Numbered from the stretch's first letter, positions 7,476 through 15,333 are shown. The stretch is 16,221 bases of DNA from Gammaproteobacteria bacterium (GCA_024276805.1 JAJRWJ010000026.1:1-16221), one strand, 5' to 3'. Program-made: numbers and translations. The notes: generated by a model not told the origin, from the letters alone.

Positions 7476-8780
7476 TTAAAGCAATAAACGGCGAATGTCG
7501 TCGAGATATTCGGCAATGGCTACGACAAAGCGGGCGCCGTCGGCGCCGTCGATAACCCGGTGGTCATAGGTCAGGTCCAATGGCAGCATCAGGCGTGGTA
7601 CAAATTCCTGACCATTCCAGAACGGCTTCATGGTGGCCCGGGATACACCCAGAATGGCGACTTCCGGGGCATTGACGATCGGTGTAAAAGCCGTGCCACC
7701 GATGCCGCCGAGGCTGGAAATGGTCATGCAGCCACCCTGCATATCGGCTGGCAGGAGTTTTCCCTGCCGTGCCTTGTCGCTCAACCCGGTCATCTCATCG
7801 ACCAGCTCGATAATGGATTTCTGGTCGGCATCCCTGATTACCGGCACCACCAGACCATTGGCAGTATCGACGGCGATACCGATATTGTAGTATTTTTTCA
7901 GAATCAGTTTGTCGCCATCCGCCGACAGCGAGGCATTGAACTGGGGATACTGACGCATGGCCGCCAGCAGCGCCTTGATGATGAATGCCAGCGGGGTGAT
8001 TTTCCTGCCATCGGTGGCCTGCTGCTGGTTCAGCGATTTGCGGAAGGCTTCCATTTCGGTGATGTCCGCTTCCCCATGCTGCGTCACCATGGGCAGATTC
8101 AGCCACACCCGGCTCATGCCCTGGCCGGTCAGGCGCTTGATTTTGCTGAGCGGCTTTTCTTCAATGTCGCCAAACCGGGAAAAATCCACCGCCGGTATGG
8201 CGGGAATGCCGCCACCGGAAACCCCGCCGGACGACATCACCTGTGTGATGAATTTTTTCACATCCTCTTTCAGGATACGCCCCTTGTTGCCGCTACCCTG
8301 CTCAATTTTGCCAATGTCCACTCCCAGCTCGCGGGCAAAGCGCCTCACCGCCGGTGAGGCGTGGGCCTTGGAGGATACCCTGCCAGCAGCCGGCGGCGCC
8401 TGTGTCGCAGCCGGCTGCGGTTTTTGCTCCGGTTTGGCGGCAGCCTGCTGTTCCGCGGGTTGGACAGCGACTTCAGCCGGTTCAGACTTTTCCTCCGAAG
8501 ATTCCGGTGTCTCTTTCGCAGGCCTGGCGACTTCATCGGTGCTTGCACGTACCGTGGCGATCAGCGACCCTTCGGAAACGGTATCACCAACCTTGACCTT
8601 GACCTCCTCCACGGTGCCAGCCGCGGAAGCTGGCAAATCCATCGTCGCCTTGTCGGATTCCATGATCACGATGGTCTGGTCGAGTTCGATCACATCACCC
8701 GGCTGGATCAACACTTCGGCAACTTCGACATCGGAAACGTTGCCAATATCAGGAACTTTCAGTTCAATTAAAAAACTCAT
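7476..8780 (-). CDS. aceF: Dihydrolipoyllysine acetyltransferase (E2 of the pyruvate dehydrogenase complex)
   Basis: A 434-residue protein with three parts in order. First is a single lipoyl domain (about residues 1-80) with the modified lysine in ESDKA at Lys44. After a Pro/Ala/Glu/Gln-rich flexible linker (about 85-135) comes a peripheral subunit-binding domain (ASPAVRRFARELGV to GRILKEDV, about 141-175). The catalytic acetyltransferase domain ends in DHRVIDG, with His407 and Asp411. It transfers the acetyl group from AceE to CoA and forms the complex core. E. coli AceF has three lipoyl domains; one is found in many other bacteria. The start is 15 bp after the aceE stop, and GAGG at the aceE TGA probably serves as its ribosome binding site, suggesting tight or coupled translation. 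Confidence 0.96.
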   Translation of the reverse strand: MSFLIELKVPDIGNVSDVEVAEVLIQPGDVIELDQTIVIMESDKATMDLPASAAGTVEEVKVKVGDTVSEGSLIATVRASTDEVARPAKETPESSEEKSEPAEVAVQPAEQQAAAKPEQKPQPAATQAPPAAGRVSSKAHASPAVRRFARELGVDIGKIEQGSGNKGRILKEDVKKFITQVMSSGGVSGGGIPAIPAVDFSRFGDIEEKPLSKIKRLTGQGMSRVWLNLPMVTQHGEADITEMEAFRKSLNQQQATDGRKITPLAFIIKALLAAMRQYPQFNASLSADGDKLILKKYYNIGIAVDTANGLVVPVIRDADQKSIIELVDEMTGLSDKARQGKLLPADMQGGCMTISSLGGIGGTAFTPIVNAPEVAILGVSRATMKPFWNGQEFVPRLMLPLDLTYDHRVIDGADGARFVVAIAEYLDDIRRLLL

Positions 8781-8795
8781 TGTCTTTACTCTGCC

Positions 8796-11474
8796 TCAGA
8801 TTAACCAGGGTGCCGTTGTATCCGGATCGAGATCATATTTGGCAATTGCCACATCGATTTTGGCCCTATCGAAGCGATCACTGTCCGCTAGACTTTTCAA
8901 TGCCGCAACGGTGATATGATGACGATTCACTTCAAAGAAGCTGCGCAGATGCTCCCGGGTATCCGAGCGGCCGAAGCCGTCCGTGCCGAGTACCGTATAC
9001 GGCGCGGAAATATAGGCGCGTATCTGCTCCGGAAAGGCCCGCACATAATCACTGGCGGCGATAACCGGACCCTCCTGATCTGTCAGGCAGTGAGTCACAT
9101 GGGCTTGCCGCGGTGTTTCCGTCGGATGCAGGCGATTCCAGCGTTCACAGGCCTGGCCATCCCGCGCCAGCTCGGTGAAACTCGGGCAGCTCCACAGGTC
9201 GGCTTCGACCTGCCAGTCTTCGCGCAGCAGTTCCGCCGCGGCAATGACCTCATTGAAAATGGTGCCTGATCCCAGCAGCTGTACGCGGGGCAGGTCCCTG
9301 GCGAATCCTGGCTTGAACAGATACATGCCTTTCAGAATGTCTTCTTCCATGCCTTCGGGCATGGCTGGATGGGCATAGTTCTCATTCATCACGGTAATGT
9401 AATAGAACACATCCTCCTGTTCAGCATACATGCGGCGCAGACCATCCTGAACGATCACGGTCAGTTCATAGGCAAAGGTTGGATCAAAGGAAACGCAGTT
9501 CGGCACGGTCGCGGCAATGACATGACTGTGTCCGTCTTCATGCTGCAGGCCTTCGCCGTTCAAGGTCGTTCTGCCTGCGGTACCGCCCATCAGAAAGCCA
9601 TGGCAGCGCTGATCGGCGGCCGCCCAGATCAAATCGGCAACACGCTGAAAACCAAACATCGAGTAGTAGATGAAGAACGGAATCATCGGCACGCCATGGG
9701 TGGAATAGGATGTTCCCGCGGCAATCCAGTCACACAGGCCGCCCGCTTCATTGATGCCTTCCTGCAGCACCTGGCCATGCTTGTCTTCCTTATAGAACAT
9801 CAGTTGCTCGGCATCCTGTGGCGTGTAGAGCTGTCCTACCTGGGACCAGATACCCAGCTGACGGAACATCCCCTCTATGCCAAAGGTGCGCGATTCATCG
9901 GGGACGATGGGCACCACCTGGCGGCCTATATTCTTGTCCTTGACCAGTACATTGAGGATTTTCACGAAAGCCATGGTCGTGGAGATGTCATGACCCTTGC
10001 GACTGCCCTGCAACATCGCCTTGAAGGTGCTCAGGGGTGGAATCGTCAAGGCATAGGCCTTGTCCCTTCTGGCCGGCAGATAGCCGCCCAATGCCGCGCG
10101 ATGCTGACGCATGTAGCTCAATTCCCTGGAATCCTCGGCAAAGGTCAGATAGGGCAATTCGGTGAGTTCATCGGTACTGACCGGCAGTTCATACTTGTCA
10201 CGGAAGTGGCGGATGGATTCCAGGGTCATTTTTTTCTGCTGATGGGAGGTGTTCTGGGCCTCTCCCGACTCACCCATGCCATAGCCCTTGACGGTCTTGG
10301 CCAGAATGACCGTGGGTTGACCGGTATGATTGACCGCCGCGTGATAAGCCGCATAAACCTTGATGGGATCATGGCCGCCGCGGTTAAGCTCCCAGATATC
10401 ACGGTTGGTCAGATCCGCAACCAATTCCTGCAGTTCCGGAGTATTGAAGAAATGTTCGCGCACATAGGCGCCATCCTTGGACTTGAAGGTTTGATAATCG
10501 CCATCCACACATTCCATCATGCGTTTGCTGATCAGGCCTTTCTTGTCTCTCGCCAACAGGGGATCCCAGCGGCGCCCCCAGACCACCTTGATGACATTCC
10601 AGCCCGCTCCACGGAAAACGCCTTCCAGCTCCTGGATGATTTTACCGTTGCCGCGCACCGGGCCGTCCAGGCGCTGCAGATTGCAGTTGACGACAAAGAT
10701 CAGATTGTCCAGTTTTTCCCGGCCAGCCATGCCGATGGCGCCCAGCGTCTCCGGCTCGTCGGTTTCACCATCGCCCAGAAAAGCCCAGACCTTGCGCTTC
10801 GCCGTGTTGGCCAGGCCACGATCCTGAATGTAGCGCATGAAGCGCGCCTGGTAGATGGCCATGATCGGACCCAGGCCCATGGAGACCGTGGGAAACTGCC
10901 AGAACCTGGGCATCAGCCAGGGGTGTGGATAGGAACTCAGACCCTTGCCACCGACCTCCTGACGGAAATGATTCATCTGGTCCTCAGTGAGCCTTCCCAG
11001 CAAAAACTCCCGCGCGTAGTTTCCCGGAGCCGAATGCCCCTGATAGAAAATCAGATCACCACCATGCTGGTCGGATGGCGCATGCCAGAAATGATTCTGG
11101 CCGACATCGTACAACGTGGCGACCGAGGCAAAACTGGCGATATGCCCGCCAACATTGGTCGTCTGATTGGCTTTCAGCACCATGACCATGGCATTCCAGC
11201 GCACATAGGAACGAATTTTACGCTCGATGCTGGTATCTCCAGGAAAGCGCGGCTGCAATTCCACAGGAATGGTATTCAGATAGGCGGTATTGGCGCTAAA
11301 GGGAATGTCAGACCCCGACTGCCTAGCAAGGTCGACCAGTCTTTCGATCAAAAACTGGGCACGTTCCCGGCCTTCTTCCTGCAGAACGGCCTGCAAGGAT
11401 TCCAGCCATTCCCGTGTTTCAAGCGGATCAATATCTTCCTGTACGGCATTCGCCGAATTCAATATCGTATTCAT
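8796..11474 (-). CDS. aceE: Pyruvate dehydrogenase E1 component, homodimeric type
   Basis: An 892-residue thiamine-diphosphate enzyme that decarboxylates pyruvate and acetylates the AceF lipoyl group, committing pyruvate to acetyl-CoA. Length is near that of E. coli AceE (887). The thiamine-diphosphate/Mg motif runs from GDGETDEPE (234-242) to VVNCNLQRLDGP (262-272), and the substrate region GHSAPGNYARE is intact. HEDGHSHV and other C-terminal blocks of the single-chain E1 family are also present. It is the first gene of the aceE-aceF-lpd operon, transcribed leftwards. The start at 11474 has only a modest GAG upstream. The leader contains the duplicated multi-hairpin element at 11513-11818, which could affect its expression. 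A 712-aa open frame on the opposite strand is a shadow of this gene. Confidence 0.97.
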   Translation of the reverse strand: MNTILNSANAVQEDIDPLETREWLESLQAVLQEEGRERAQFLIERLVDLARQSGSDIPFSANTAYLNTIPVELQPRFPGDTSIERKIRSYVRWNAMVMVLKANQTTNVGGHIASFASVATLYDVGQNHFWHAPSDQHGGDLIFYQGHSAPGNYAREFLLGRLTEDQMNHFRQEVGGKGLSSYPHPWLMPRFWQFPTVSMGLGPIMAIYQARFMRYIQDRGLANTAKRKVWAFLGDGETDEPETLGAIGMAGREKLDNLIFVVNCNLQRLDGPVRGNGKIIQELEGVFRGAGWNVIKVVWGRRWDPLLARDKKGLISKRMMECVDGDYQTFKSKDGAYVREHFFNTPELQELVADLTNRDIWELNRGGHDPIKVYAAYHAAVNHTGQPTVILAKTVKGYGMGESGEAQNTSHQQKKMTLESIRHFRDKYELPVSTDELTELPYLTFAEDSRELSYMRQHRAALGGYLPARRDKAYALTIPPLSTFKAMLQGSRKGHDISTTMAFVKILNVLVKDKNIGRQVVPIVPDESRTFGIEGMFRQLGIWSQVGQLYTPQDAEQLMFYKEDKHGQVLQEGINEAGGLCDWIAAGTSYSTHGVPMIPFFIYYSMFGFQRVADLIWAAADQRCHGFLMGGTAGRTTLNGEGLQHEDGHSHVIAATVPNCVSFDPTFAYELTVIVQDGLRRMYAEQEDVFYYITVMNENYAHPAMPEGMEEDILKGMYLFKPGFARDLPRVQLLGSGTIFNEVIAAAELLREDWQVEADLWSCPSFTELARDGQACERWNRLHPTETPRQAHVTHCLTDQEGPVIAASDYVRAFPEQIRAYISAPYTVLGTDGFGRSDTREHLRSFFEVNRHHITVAALKSLADSDRFDRAKIDVAIAKYDLDPDTTAPWLI

Positions 11475-11512
11475 TGGTCACTCTATAATTATTTCTATGC
11501 AGGGTAATTCCA

Positions 11513-11662
11513 GCAGTTCCCGTCTATCTAATGACGGGAACTGCTTCGGCACACGGATGTGTCGACATAATCAATAACCACAAGTCATTGATTATGAAAA
11601 AAACAGTCCATCGCATTGGCTGTTTTCTTTCTGTAAACATCCCATGGATGGGTGTTTACAGA
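11513..11662. repeat. Structured repeat, copy 1 (aceE-proximal), four hairpins
   Basis: Copy 1 of a tandem pair; the 144 bp shared with copy 2 is 11519-11662. From left to right it contains four inverted repeats. Hairpin D, 11513-11544, has a perfect 12-bp stem GCAGTTCCCGTC/GACGGGAACTGC. Hairpin C, 11566-11596, has a 13-bp stem CATAATCAATAAC/GTCATTGATTATG with one mismatch. Hairpin B, 11600-11626, is AAAACAG/CTGTTTT with inner CCA/TGG; on the minus strand it is followed by seven Ts. Hairpin A, 11631-11661, has a 9-bp stem CTGTAAACA/TGTTTACAG plus CCCAT/ATGGG. It lies upstream of aceE, in leader position for the minus strand. A structured RNA leader, a terminator array or a mobile palindromic element are all possible; I recognise no known family. 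Confidence 0.85.
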
Positions 11663-11674
11663 TTCTGGCTAATC

Positions 11675-11818
11675 CCCGTCTATCTAATGACGGGAACTGC
11701 TTCGGCACACGGATGTGTCGACATAATCAATGACCACAAGTCATTGATTATGAAAAAAACAGTCCATCGCATTGGCTGTTTTCTTTCTGTAAACATCCCA
11801 TGGATGGGTGTTTACAGA
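11675..11818. repeat. Structured repeat, copy 2 (aceE-distal)
   Basis: Matches 11519-11662 at an exact 156-bp period, with a single difference (A at 11576, G at 11732) and a 12-bp spacer (11663-11674). The G makes the hairpin C stem (11722-11752) a perfect 13-bp palindrome, so this copy may keep the ancestral base there. Hairpins B (11756-11782) and A (11787-11817) are unchanged. The left arm of hairpin D is shortened to CCCGTC/GACGGG because the upstream GCAGTT is absent. Near identity points to a recent duplication or to gene-conversion-like maintenance. Because 156 is divisible by three, a spurious 97-aa repeating ORF (11531-11824) runs through both copies. Confidence 0.85.
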
Positions 11819-12102
11819 CTCTAACTTCAGTCAACGCAAAAAAAGCCATAATACTCGATTCCACCTTGTCGGATGCTTCAATGCAGGACTATCTGGTACA
11901 CGCTGCGCGCGCCACAATAAAGCTTCTTCAAACAGGGAACAATCTCAAAATGGTCATTGCAAGCCAAACAAAGGTGGCATTTTAACACTTTGCACAGCTC
12001 AAAAATAAATTATTCAGCGGATAGTTGCACTGCATGGCTGCCCGCCATTGCCGGAGCCATGACAAAGCCAGACAGACGGTATGATTTCAACGGGGCCTCA
12101 GG
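11819..12102. other. Intergenic stretch between the repeat and the rpe promoter
   Basis: About 280 bp without a supported gene. It is fairly AT-rich up to about 12020. A hairpin is visible at 12033-12061, with stem CATGGCT/AGCCATG, and no T run follows it. The short ORFs here are continuations of repeat frames and have no ribosome binding site. Promoters for the divergent aceE and rpe transcripts could both lie here, since aceE transcription may start upstream of the repeats. Confidence 0.5.
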
Positions 12103-12108
12103 TATAAT
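12103..12108 (+). promoter_or_regulatory. Putative -10 element for rpe
   Basis: A perfect TATAAT lies 54 bp before the rpe ATG. No good -35 is visible at 16-18 bp upstream (the sequence there reads close to TATGAT), so either an activator is needed or the match is fortuitous. Confidence 0.35.
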
Positions 12109-12161
12109 CCCATGCCAACTGAACAGTTTACTTCCCATTGTTATAGTACGAGGCACTAAAA

Positions 12162-12833
12162 ATGACCGAAAACTGGATTGCCCCTTCCATCCTTTCCGCA
12201 GACTTCGCACGCCTGGGCGAAGAGGTGGACAATGTACTGGCCGCAGGCGCGGACATCGTCCATTTCGATGTCATGGACAATCACTTTGTCCCGAATCTGA
12301 CCATTGGCCCATTGGTCTGCTCGGCCCTGAGAAAGCATGGTGTCACCGCGCCGATCGATGTCCATCTGATGATCGAACCGGTGGACCGTATCGTGCCTGA
12401 TTTTGCCAAGGCCGGCGCCAGCTACATCACTTTTCATCCGGAAGCGTCGGTGCATATCGACAGAACCCTGCAACTGATCAAGGACAATGGTTGCAAGGCG
12501 GGCCTGGTCTTCAATCCCGGCACACCGCTGCATCACCTGGATTATGTCATGGACAAACTGGACATGATTCTGTTGATGTCCGTCAATCCTGGCTTCGGCG
12601 GCCAGTCCTTCATCCCCTCGGCGCTCGACAAGCTGCGCGAAGTCAGAAAAAGAATCGATGACAGTGGCTTCGATATCCGCCTGGAAATCGATGGCGGCGT
12701 CAAAATCGACAATATCGGGGCAATCAAGGCGGCAGGCGCCGATACCTTCGTTGCCGGTTCGGCAATTTTTGGCAAGGGCGACTACAAACAGATCATCGAC
12801 GACATGCGCGCGGAAATGGCAAAAGCCGTCTGA
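12162..12833 (+). CDS. rpe: Ribulose-phosphate 3-epimerase
   Basis: A 223-residue TIM-barrel enzyme that interconverts ribulose 5-phosphate and xylulose 5-phosphate, with a metal-assisted two-acid mechanism. Family blocks are intact: IAPSILSADFARL at the N-terminus, HFDVMDNHFVPN (metal-binding His34, catalytic Asp36), DVHLMIEP (His68), MSVNPGFGGQSF, LEIDGGV with the second catalytic Asp, and VAGSAIF for the phosphate-binding loop. Length matches E. coli Rpe (225). The start at 12162 has GAGG about 9 bp upstream. In an RuMP-pathway methylotroph this step helps regenerate ribulose 5-phosphate, the formaldehyde acceptor. It stands alone between the repeat region and a convergent phosphatase gene. 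Confidence 0.96.
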   Translation: MTENWIAPSILSADFARLGEEVDNVLAAGADIVHFDVMDNHFVPNLTIGPLVCSALRKHGVTAPIDVHLMIEPVDRIVPDFAKAGASYITFHPEASVHIDRTLQLIKDNGCKAGLVFNPGTPLHHLDYVMDKLDMILLMSVNPGFGGQSFIPSALDKLREVRKRIDDSGFDIRLEIDGGVKIDNIGAIKAAGADTFVAGSAIFGKGDYKQIIDDMRAEMAKAV

Positions 12834-12866
12834 TTTCCTGCACCGCGTATTCCCCATCCATTCCGG

Positions 12867-12900
12867 CATCGAGCCACCAGCTTTGACTGGCGGTTCGATG
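12867..12900. terminator. Hairpin between convergent rpe and phosphatase genes
   Basis: CATCGAGCC-A-CCAG (12867-12880) pairs with CTGG-C-GGTTCGATG (12887-12900), with one G-T pair and one internal mismatch, around a six-base loop. It lies between two convergent stops (12833 and 12953) and could end both transcripts, but neither side has a clear T tract. Confidence 0.35.
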
Positions 12901-12952
12901 TCCTTGTCTGTACTGCCCAGAAATTCCTCCGCTGAAGCAGAAAAAATCCAGT

Positions 12953-13716
12953 TCACATCAGTGGCAGAATCTGCTCCAGCAACTTGCCATTGGTCACCAG
13001 GATCTGTTCGGGAAAGATTCCCGGATTGCCCTTGAAGTCCGTCACGGTTGCTCCTGCTTCCATGGCGATCAAGGCGCCGGCGGCGACATCATAGAGATTC
13101 AGTTCCTGCTCCCAGTATGCATCGAGCTGAGCATCGGCCACCATGCAGATATCCATTGCCGCCGATCCAAAACGGCGCTGTCCGGTGGTTCTTTGGGCGA
13201 TTCTGCAGAAGCGCTGCAGATTGTTGTCTTCCAGGTAACTACGCAGGCAGGCAAAGCCGGTGGCAACCATTGAATCACCAAGATTCTGTTCACTGGACAC
13301 GCTGACCGGCATAGCATTTTTCCATACCCCCATGCCCTTTTCAGCACAATAGTAATCATCCACAGCGGGCGCGTACACTGCGCCAAAACGATTTCCCCGG
13401 CGATTTCCAGCGCAACACTGATCGACCAGAAATACTGACCCTTGGTAAAAGAATGCGTGCCGTCGATGGGATCGACGATCCAGCGGTTGGACTGATTTTC
13501 ACTCTGTCCGCTTTCTTCCCCCCAGAAACCGTATTGTGGATATTCCCTGCTCAGGGCTTCTTTCAAAAAGGCCTCGACAGCGACATCGGCTTCGGTGACC
13601 AGATCCCGGGAGCTTTTTTTCGTGACTTCCAGGTTCTTCAGGTTATTAAAATAATTCAAAGCGATCGTACCCGCTTCCCGGATCACTTTTTCCAGCACCT
13701 CGAGTGAAATATACAT
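12953..13716 (-). pseudogene. Inositol monophosphatase family protein, frameshifted
   Basis: Two overlapping frames together make one Mg-dependent phosphatase. The first (start 13716) contains GEESG (66-70) and the metal/phosphate motif DPIDGTHSF (82-90), and follows the family up to GEIVLA (residue 112). The second, entered at about 13378-13384, continues with VYAPAVDDYYCAEKG and holds the second metal motif YDVAAGALIAMEAGA. Adding one base in the GGCGCAG region restores a 254-residue protein, close to the usual family length. Past the break the first frame becomes unrelated sequence. Both halves look well conserved, so this is either a recent mutation or a sequencing error. Known activities of the family include inositol-1-phosphatase and related sugar phosphatases such as histidinol phosphatase; the substrate is not evident here. 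The start has AGGG upstream. Confidence 0.85.
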
Positions 13717-14022
13717 CGATAAACCCTGTTTCCGGCAAAGTGGCGAACGATACCCGTTGTCCGTGGTTTTTGCAAGGAGTTAGGAACTGCCGAGTGAATA
13801 GCGGAAAAATCCATACCGGCAAATAGCCTGTACATCTGTAATTAATGCGCACAAGTCCGACAGGTGAGCCATTACATAGCACCGTGGCTTGCAGTGCTGC
13901 GGGCAAAATATTGCTGGCGTGTTCACAATTTACCGATAAACAGTACTGATCGGCTGCAGAACCGTCAATTCATGTATAGAATTGTTAACAGACCATTTTT
14001 CAGGACTTTCAGGAGACAGATC
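13717..14022. other. Intergenic region upstream of the small rod-like protein
   Basis: About 306 bp between two divergent genes, presumably holding both promoters. A TATAGAAT sequence at 13975-13982 is a possible -10 for the gene at 14023, without a convincing -35. An ACCGATAA at 13932-13939 resembles half of a flagellar sigma-28 promoter but lacks its partner. No ORF or repeat of note. Confidence 0.4.
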
Positions 14023-14277
14023 ATGAACGTCAATTCAGCTTCATCCAGCGCCCTCAATTTGATCAATAGCAGTCAGCAAAGAGCCGCGAATGCAGCCGAA
14101 GAAATTGCCTCGGCATCGATACAGACCGGTGAAGTGGGCGGTTCTGAAGGAAAAGCCAACGATCTGTTCAAACCCATCGTCAGCCTCAAGGAAGCCGAAT
14201 TCGAAGCCAAGGCCGGAGCAAAAATCCTGCAAACCGAACAAAAAACGACAGGTACATTACTGGATATCAAGGCATAA
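14023..14277 (+). CDS. Small flagellar-rod-like protein
   Basis: An 84-residue protein. The start at 14023 is fixed by AGGAG seven bases upstream; the longer open frame back to 13864 has no such signal. The N-terminus MNVNSASSSALNLINSSQQR with AANAAEEIA resembles the first helix of flagellar rod and hook proteins (which begin with repeated Asn/Ser/Ala and an 'A..N.AN..' pattern). The C-terminus DLFKPIVSLKEAEFEAKAGA to GTLLDIKA resembles their terminal helix. The family resemblance is to minimal proteins carrying only the axial-protein termini; whether it is exported or assembled is unknown. No other motility gene is present. It is monocistronic and faces the convergent radical SAM gene. Confidence 0.7.
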   Translation: MNVNSASSSALNLINSSQQRAANAAEEIASASIQTGEVGGSEGKANDLFKPIVSLKEAEFEAKAGAKILQTEQKTTGTLLDIKA

Positions 14278-14310
14278 AATATATCTGCACGACGTAGACT
14301 CCTATGATTC

Positions 14311-14421
14311 CCCTGCGTCCCGACAGGGAAGTCTGGCTACAGAACACTTGAACACGTCCATACAAAATCCCCAACGAACATTTCGCCCGCACAGGAAATC
14401 GCGGCTGAAGCCGCTCCTACG
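14311..14421. repeat. REP-like hairpins between convergent genes
   Basis: The hairpin CCCTG/CAGGG lies at 14311-14328. A REP-type palindrome, GCGGC-TGAA-GCCGC, is at 14401-14414 inside the motif AAATCGCGGCTGAAGCCGC, followed by TCCTACG (14396-14421). That motif, read on the other strand as GTAGGAGCGGCTTCAGCCGC, is a common gammaproteobacterial REP form. It ends ten bases before the stop of the radical SAM gene and could protect or terminate its mRNA. Confidence 0.6.
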
Positions 14422-14430
14422 AAAAAACAT

Positions 14431-15282
14431 TCACAGACTCACCCTGACCGGAATGCCCAACGCTCTGATCTGACCGGCAAAGTCATGCAGCTGATCAGGC
14501 GTCACTCTGACCAGACGCGCCGCCTCAGGCTGATGTGACTGCCGTGCCAGCGTATAGAGCAACACCCCCTGCAGCGTGGTTTTCTCCCGCAATTCACGCA
14601 GTAATTGTAAATAGGCCCGCCTTTCCCGGGCAATTAAATCGCGGTCTTCGAGATCGATCAGGCAGGTTTGCAGCCAGGTCGGGCACAACTTTGCCGACAA
14701 CAGTAAATTATCGATATAATTTCGCTGGGATAACGCCGCATTGTTCAACAACTTGCGACCTTCAGGTGTTGCGCTGTCGAGTTTGAACCAGACCTGGCCG
14801 CGATACTGATGCAATCGCCGCAGCCCTTCCTGCACCTCTGGCCGATGCATCAAGCTGCCATTGCTGATCAACACGAATTGACAGGCGCCCTGTCCCAAAA
14901 CCTCCTGCATCACGCGACCGATCAGAGCCACTGCCGGCGCCAATCGTCTGACACTGGTGGGTTCGCCATTGCCGGAAATGGCAATATCCCTGATTTCCCG
15001 CTGTCCCATGGGAACCCGAAAACGTTCAAAAAAATCCCCTTGCAGCAAATCGAGTAGAAAACCGCGCAGTTCTTCTTGCAGCAGATCCAGATTCAGATCG
15101 GGCGCTGTCCCACGCACCAGGCCTGGCACCTGACAATAGATGCAGCGCCAGTTGCAGGCGTTGTTGATATTGAAATTGATACCCACCGACAAACCGCCGG
15201 CACGCCGCGACAGCACCGGGTAGACGTACTGTAGACCAGCAGCATCGCGGCTGTGATCTGTCGTGGTCAGCTTGTTGTTCAT
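14431..15282 (-). CDS. Radical SAM protein (COG0731-like)
   Basis: A 283-residue protein with the radical SAM cluster motif CNWRCIYC at Cys43, Cys47 and Cys50, which ligates a 4Fe-4S cluster and cleaves S-adenosylmethionine. Just before it is GINFNINNAC, and later comes ISGNGEPTS, the SAM-amino-group 'GGEP' type motif, then FVLISNGS and WFKLDSATPEG of the barrel. The layout resembles the wyosine-synthase-like COG0731 group, but the substrate is unknown and no second cluster motif is obvious. The start at 15282 is chosen because AGGA lies seven bases upstream; in-frame ATGs at 15300 and 15321 are weaker. It is divergent from the Fae-like gene with 110 bp between starts, so the two may be co-regulated. 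A role in a one-carbon cofactor or a protein/RNA modification is only a guess. Confidence 0.85.
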   Translation of the reverse strand: MNNKLTTTDHSRDAAGLQYVYPVLSRRAGGLSVGINFNINNACNWRCIYCQVPGLVRGTAPDLNLDLLQEELRGFLLDLLQGDFFERFRVPMGQREIRDIAISGNGEPTSVRRLAPAVALIGRVMQEVLGQGACQFVLISNGSLMHRPEVQEGLRRLHQYRGQVWFKLDSATPEGRKLLNNAALSQRNYIDNLLLSAKLCPTWLQTCLIDLEDRDLIARERRAYLQLLRELREKTTLQGVLLYTLARQSHQPEAARLVRVTPDQLHDFAGQIRALGIPVRVSL

Positions 15283-15303
15283 ACTGTTTTCCTGAAACAT
15301 CGA

Positions 15304-15333
15304 TTGTCCGGCACAATACATATAAAATATGCT
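15304..15333 (+). promoter_or_regulatory. Weak putative promoter of the Fae-like gene
   Basis: TTGTCC (15304-15309) and TATGCT (15328-15333) are 18 bp apart in an AT-rich 110-bp divergent region; each matches 4/6 of consensus. The following leader of about 50 nt is T-rich and ends in GGAG eight bases before the ATG at 15393. Tentative. Confidence 0.3.

Noticed and set aside
9369..11507. 712-aa open frame on the plus strand opposite aceE
   Set aside because: It lies antisense to a clear aceE, has no recognisable domain, and is explained by codon bias suppressing stops on the opposite strand.
11513..11818. CRISPR array
   Set aside because: There are only two copies, the unit is 144 bp with a 12-bp spacer, and no cas genes are nearby.
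11531..11824. 97-aa ORF with a perfect 52-residue repeat
   Set aside because: The repeat arises because the DNA element has a 156-bp period. The frame runs through RNA-like hairpins, has no ribosome binding site, and shows no protein-like conservation; its single base difference is better explained by stem pairing.
12156..12956. 266-aa minus-strand ORF
   Set aside because: It is antisense to rpe, which has all catalytic motifs, and has no domain of its own.
13932..13939. Sigma-28 (flagellar) promoter before the small rod-like gene
   Set aside because: ACCGATAA matches the -10 half, but no TAAA-type -35 lies 11 bp upstream. A sigma-54 site nearby (TGGC...TGC) also has the wrong spacing.
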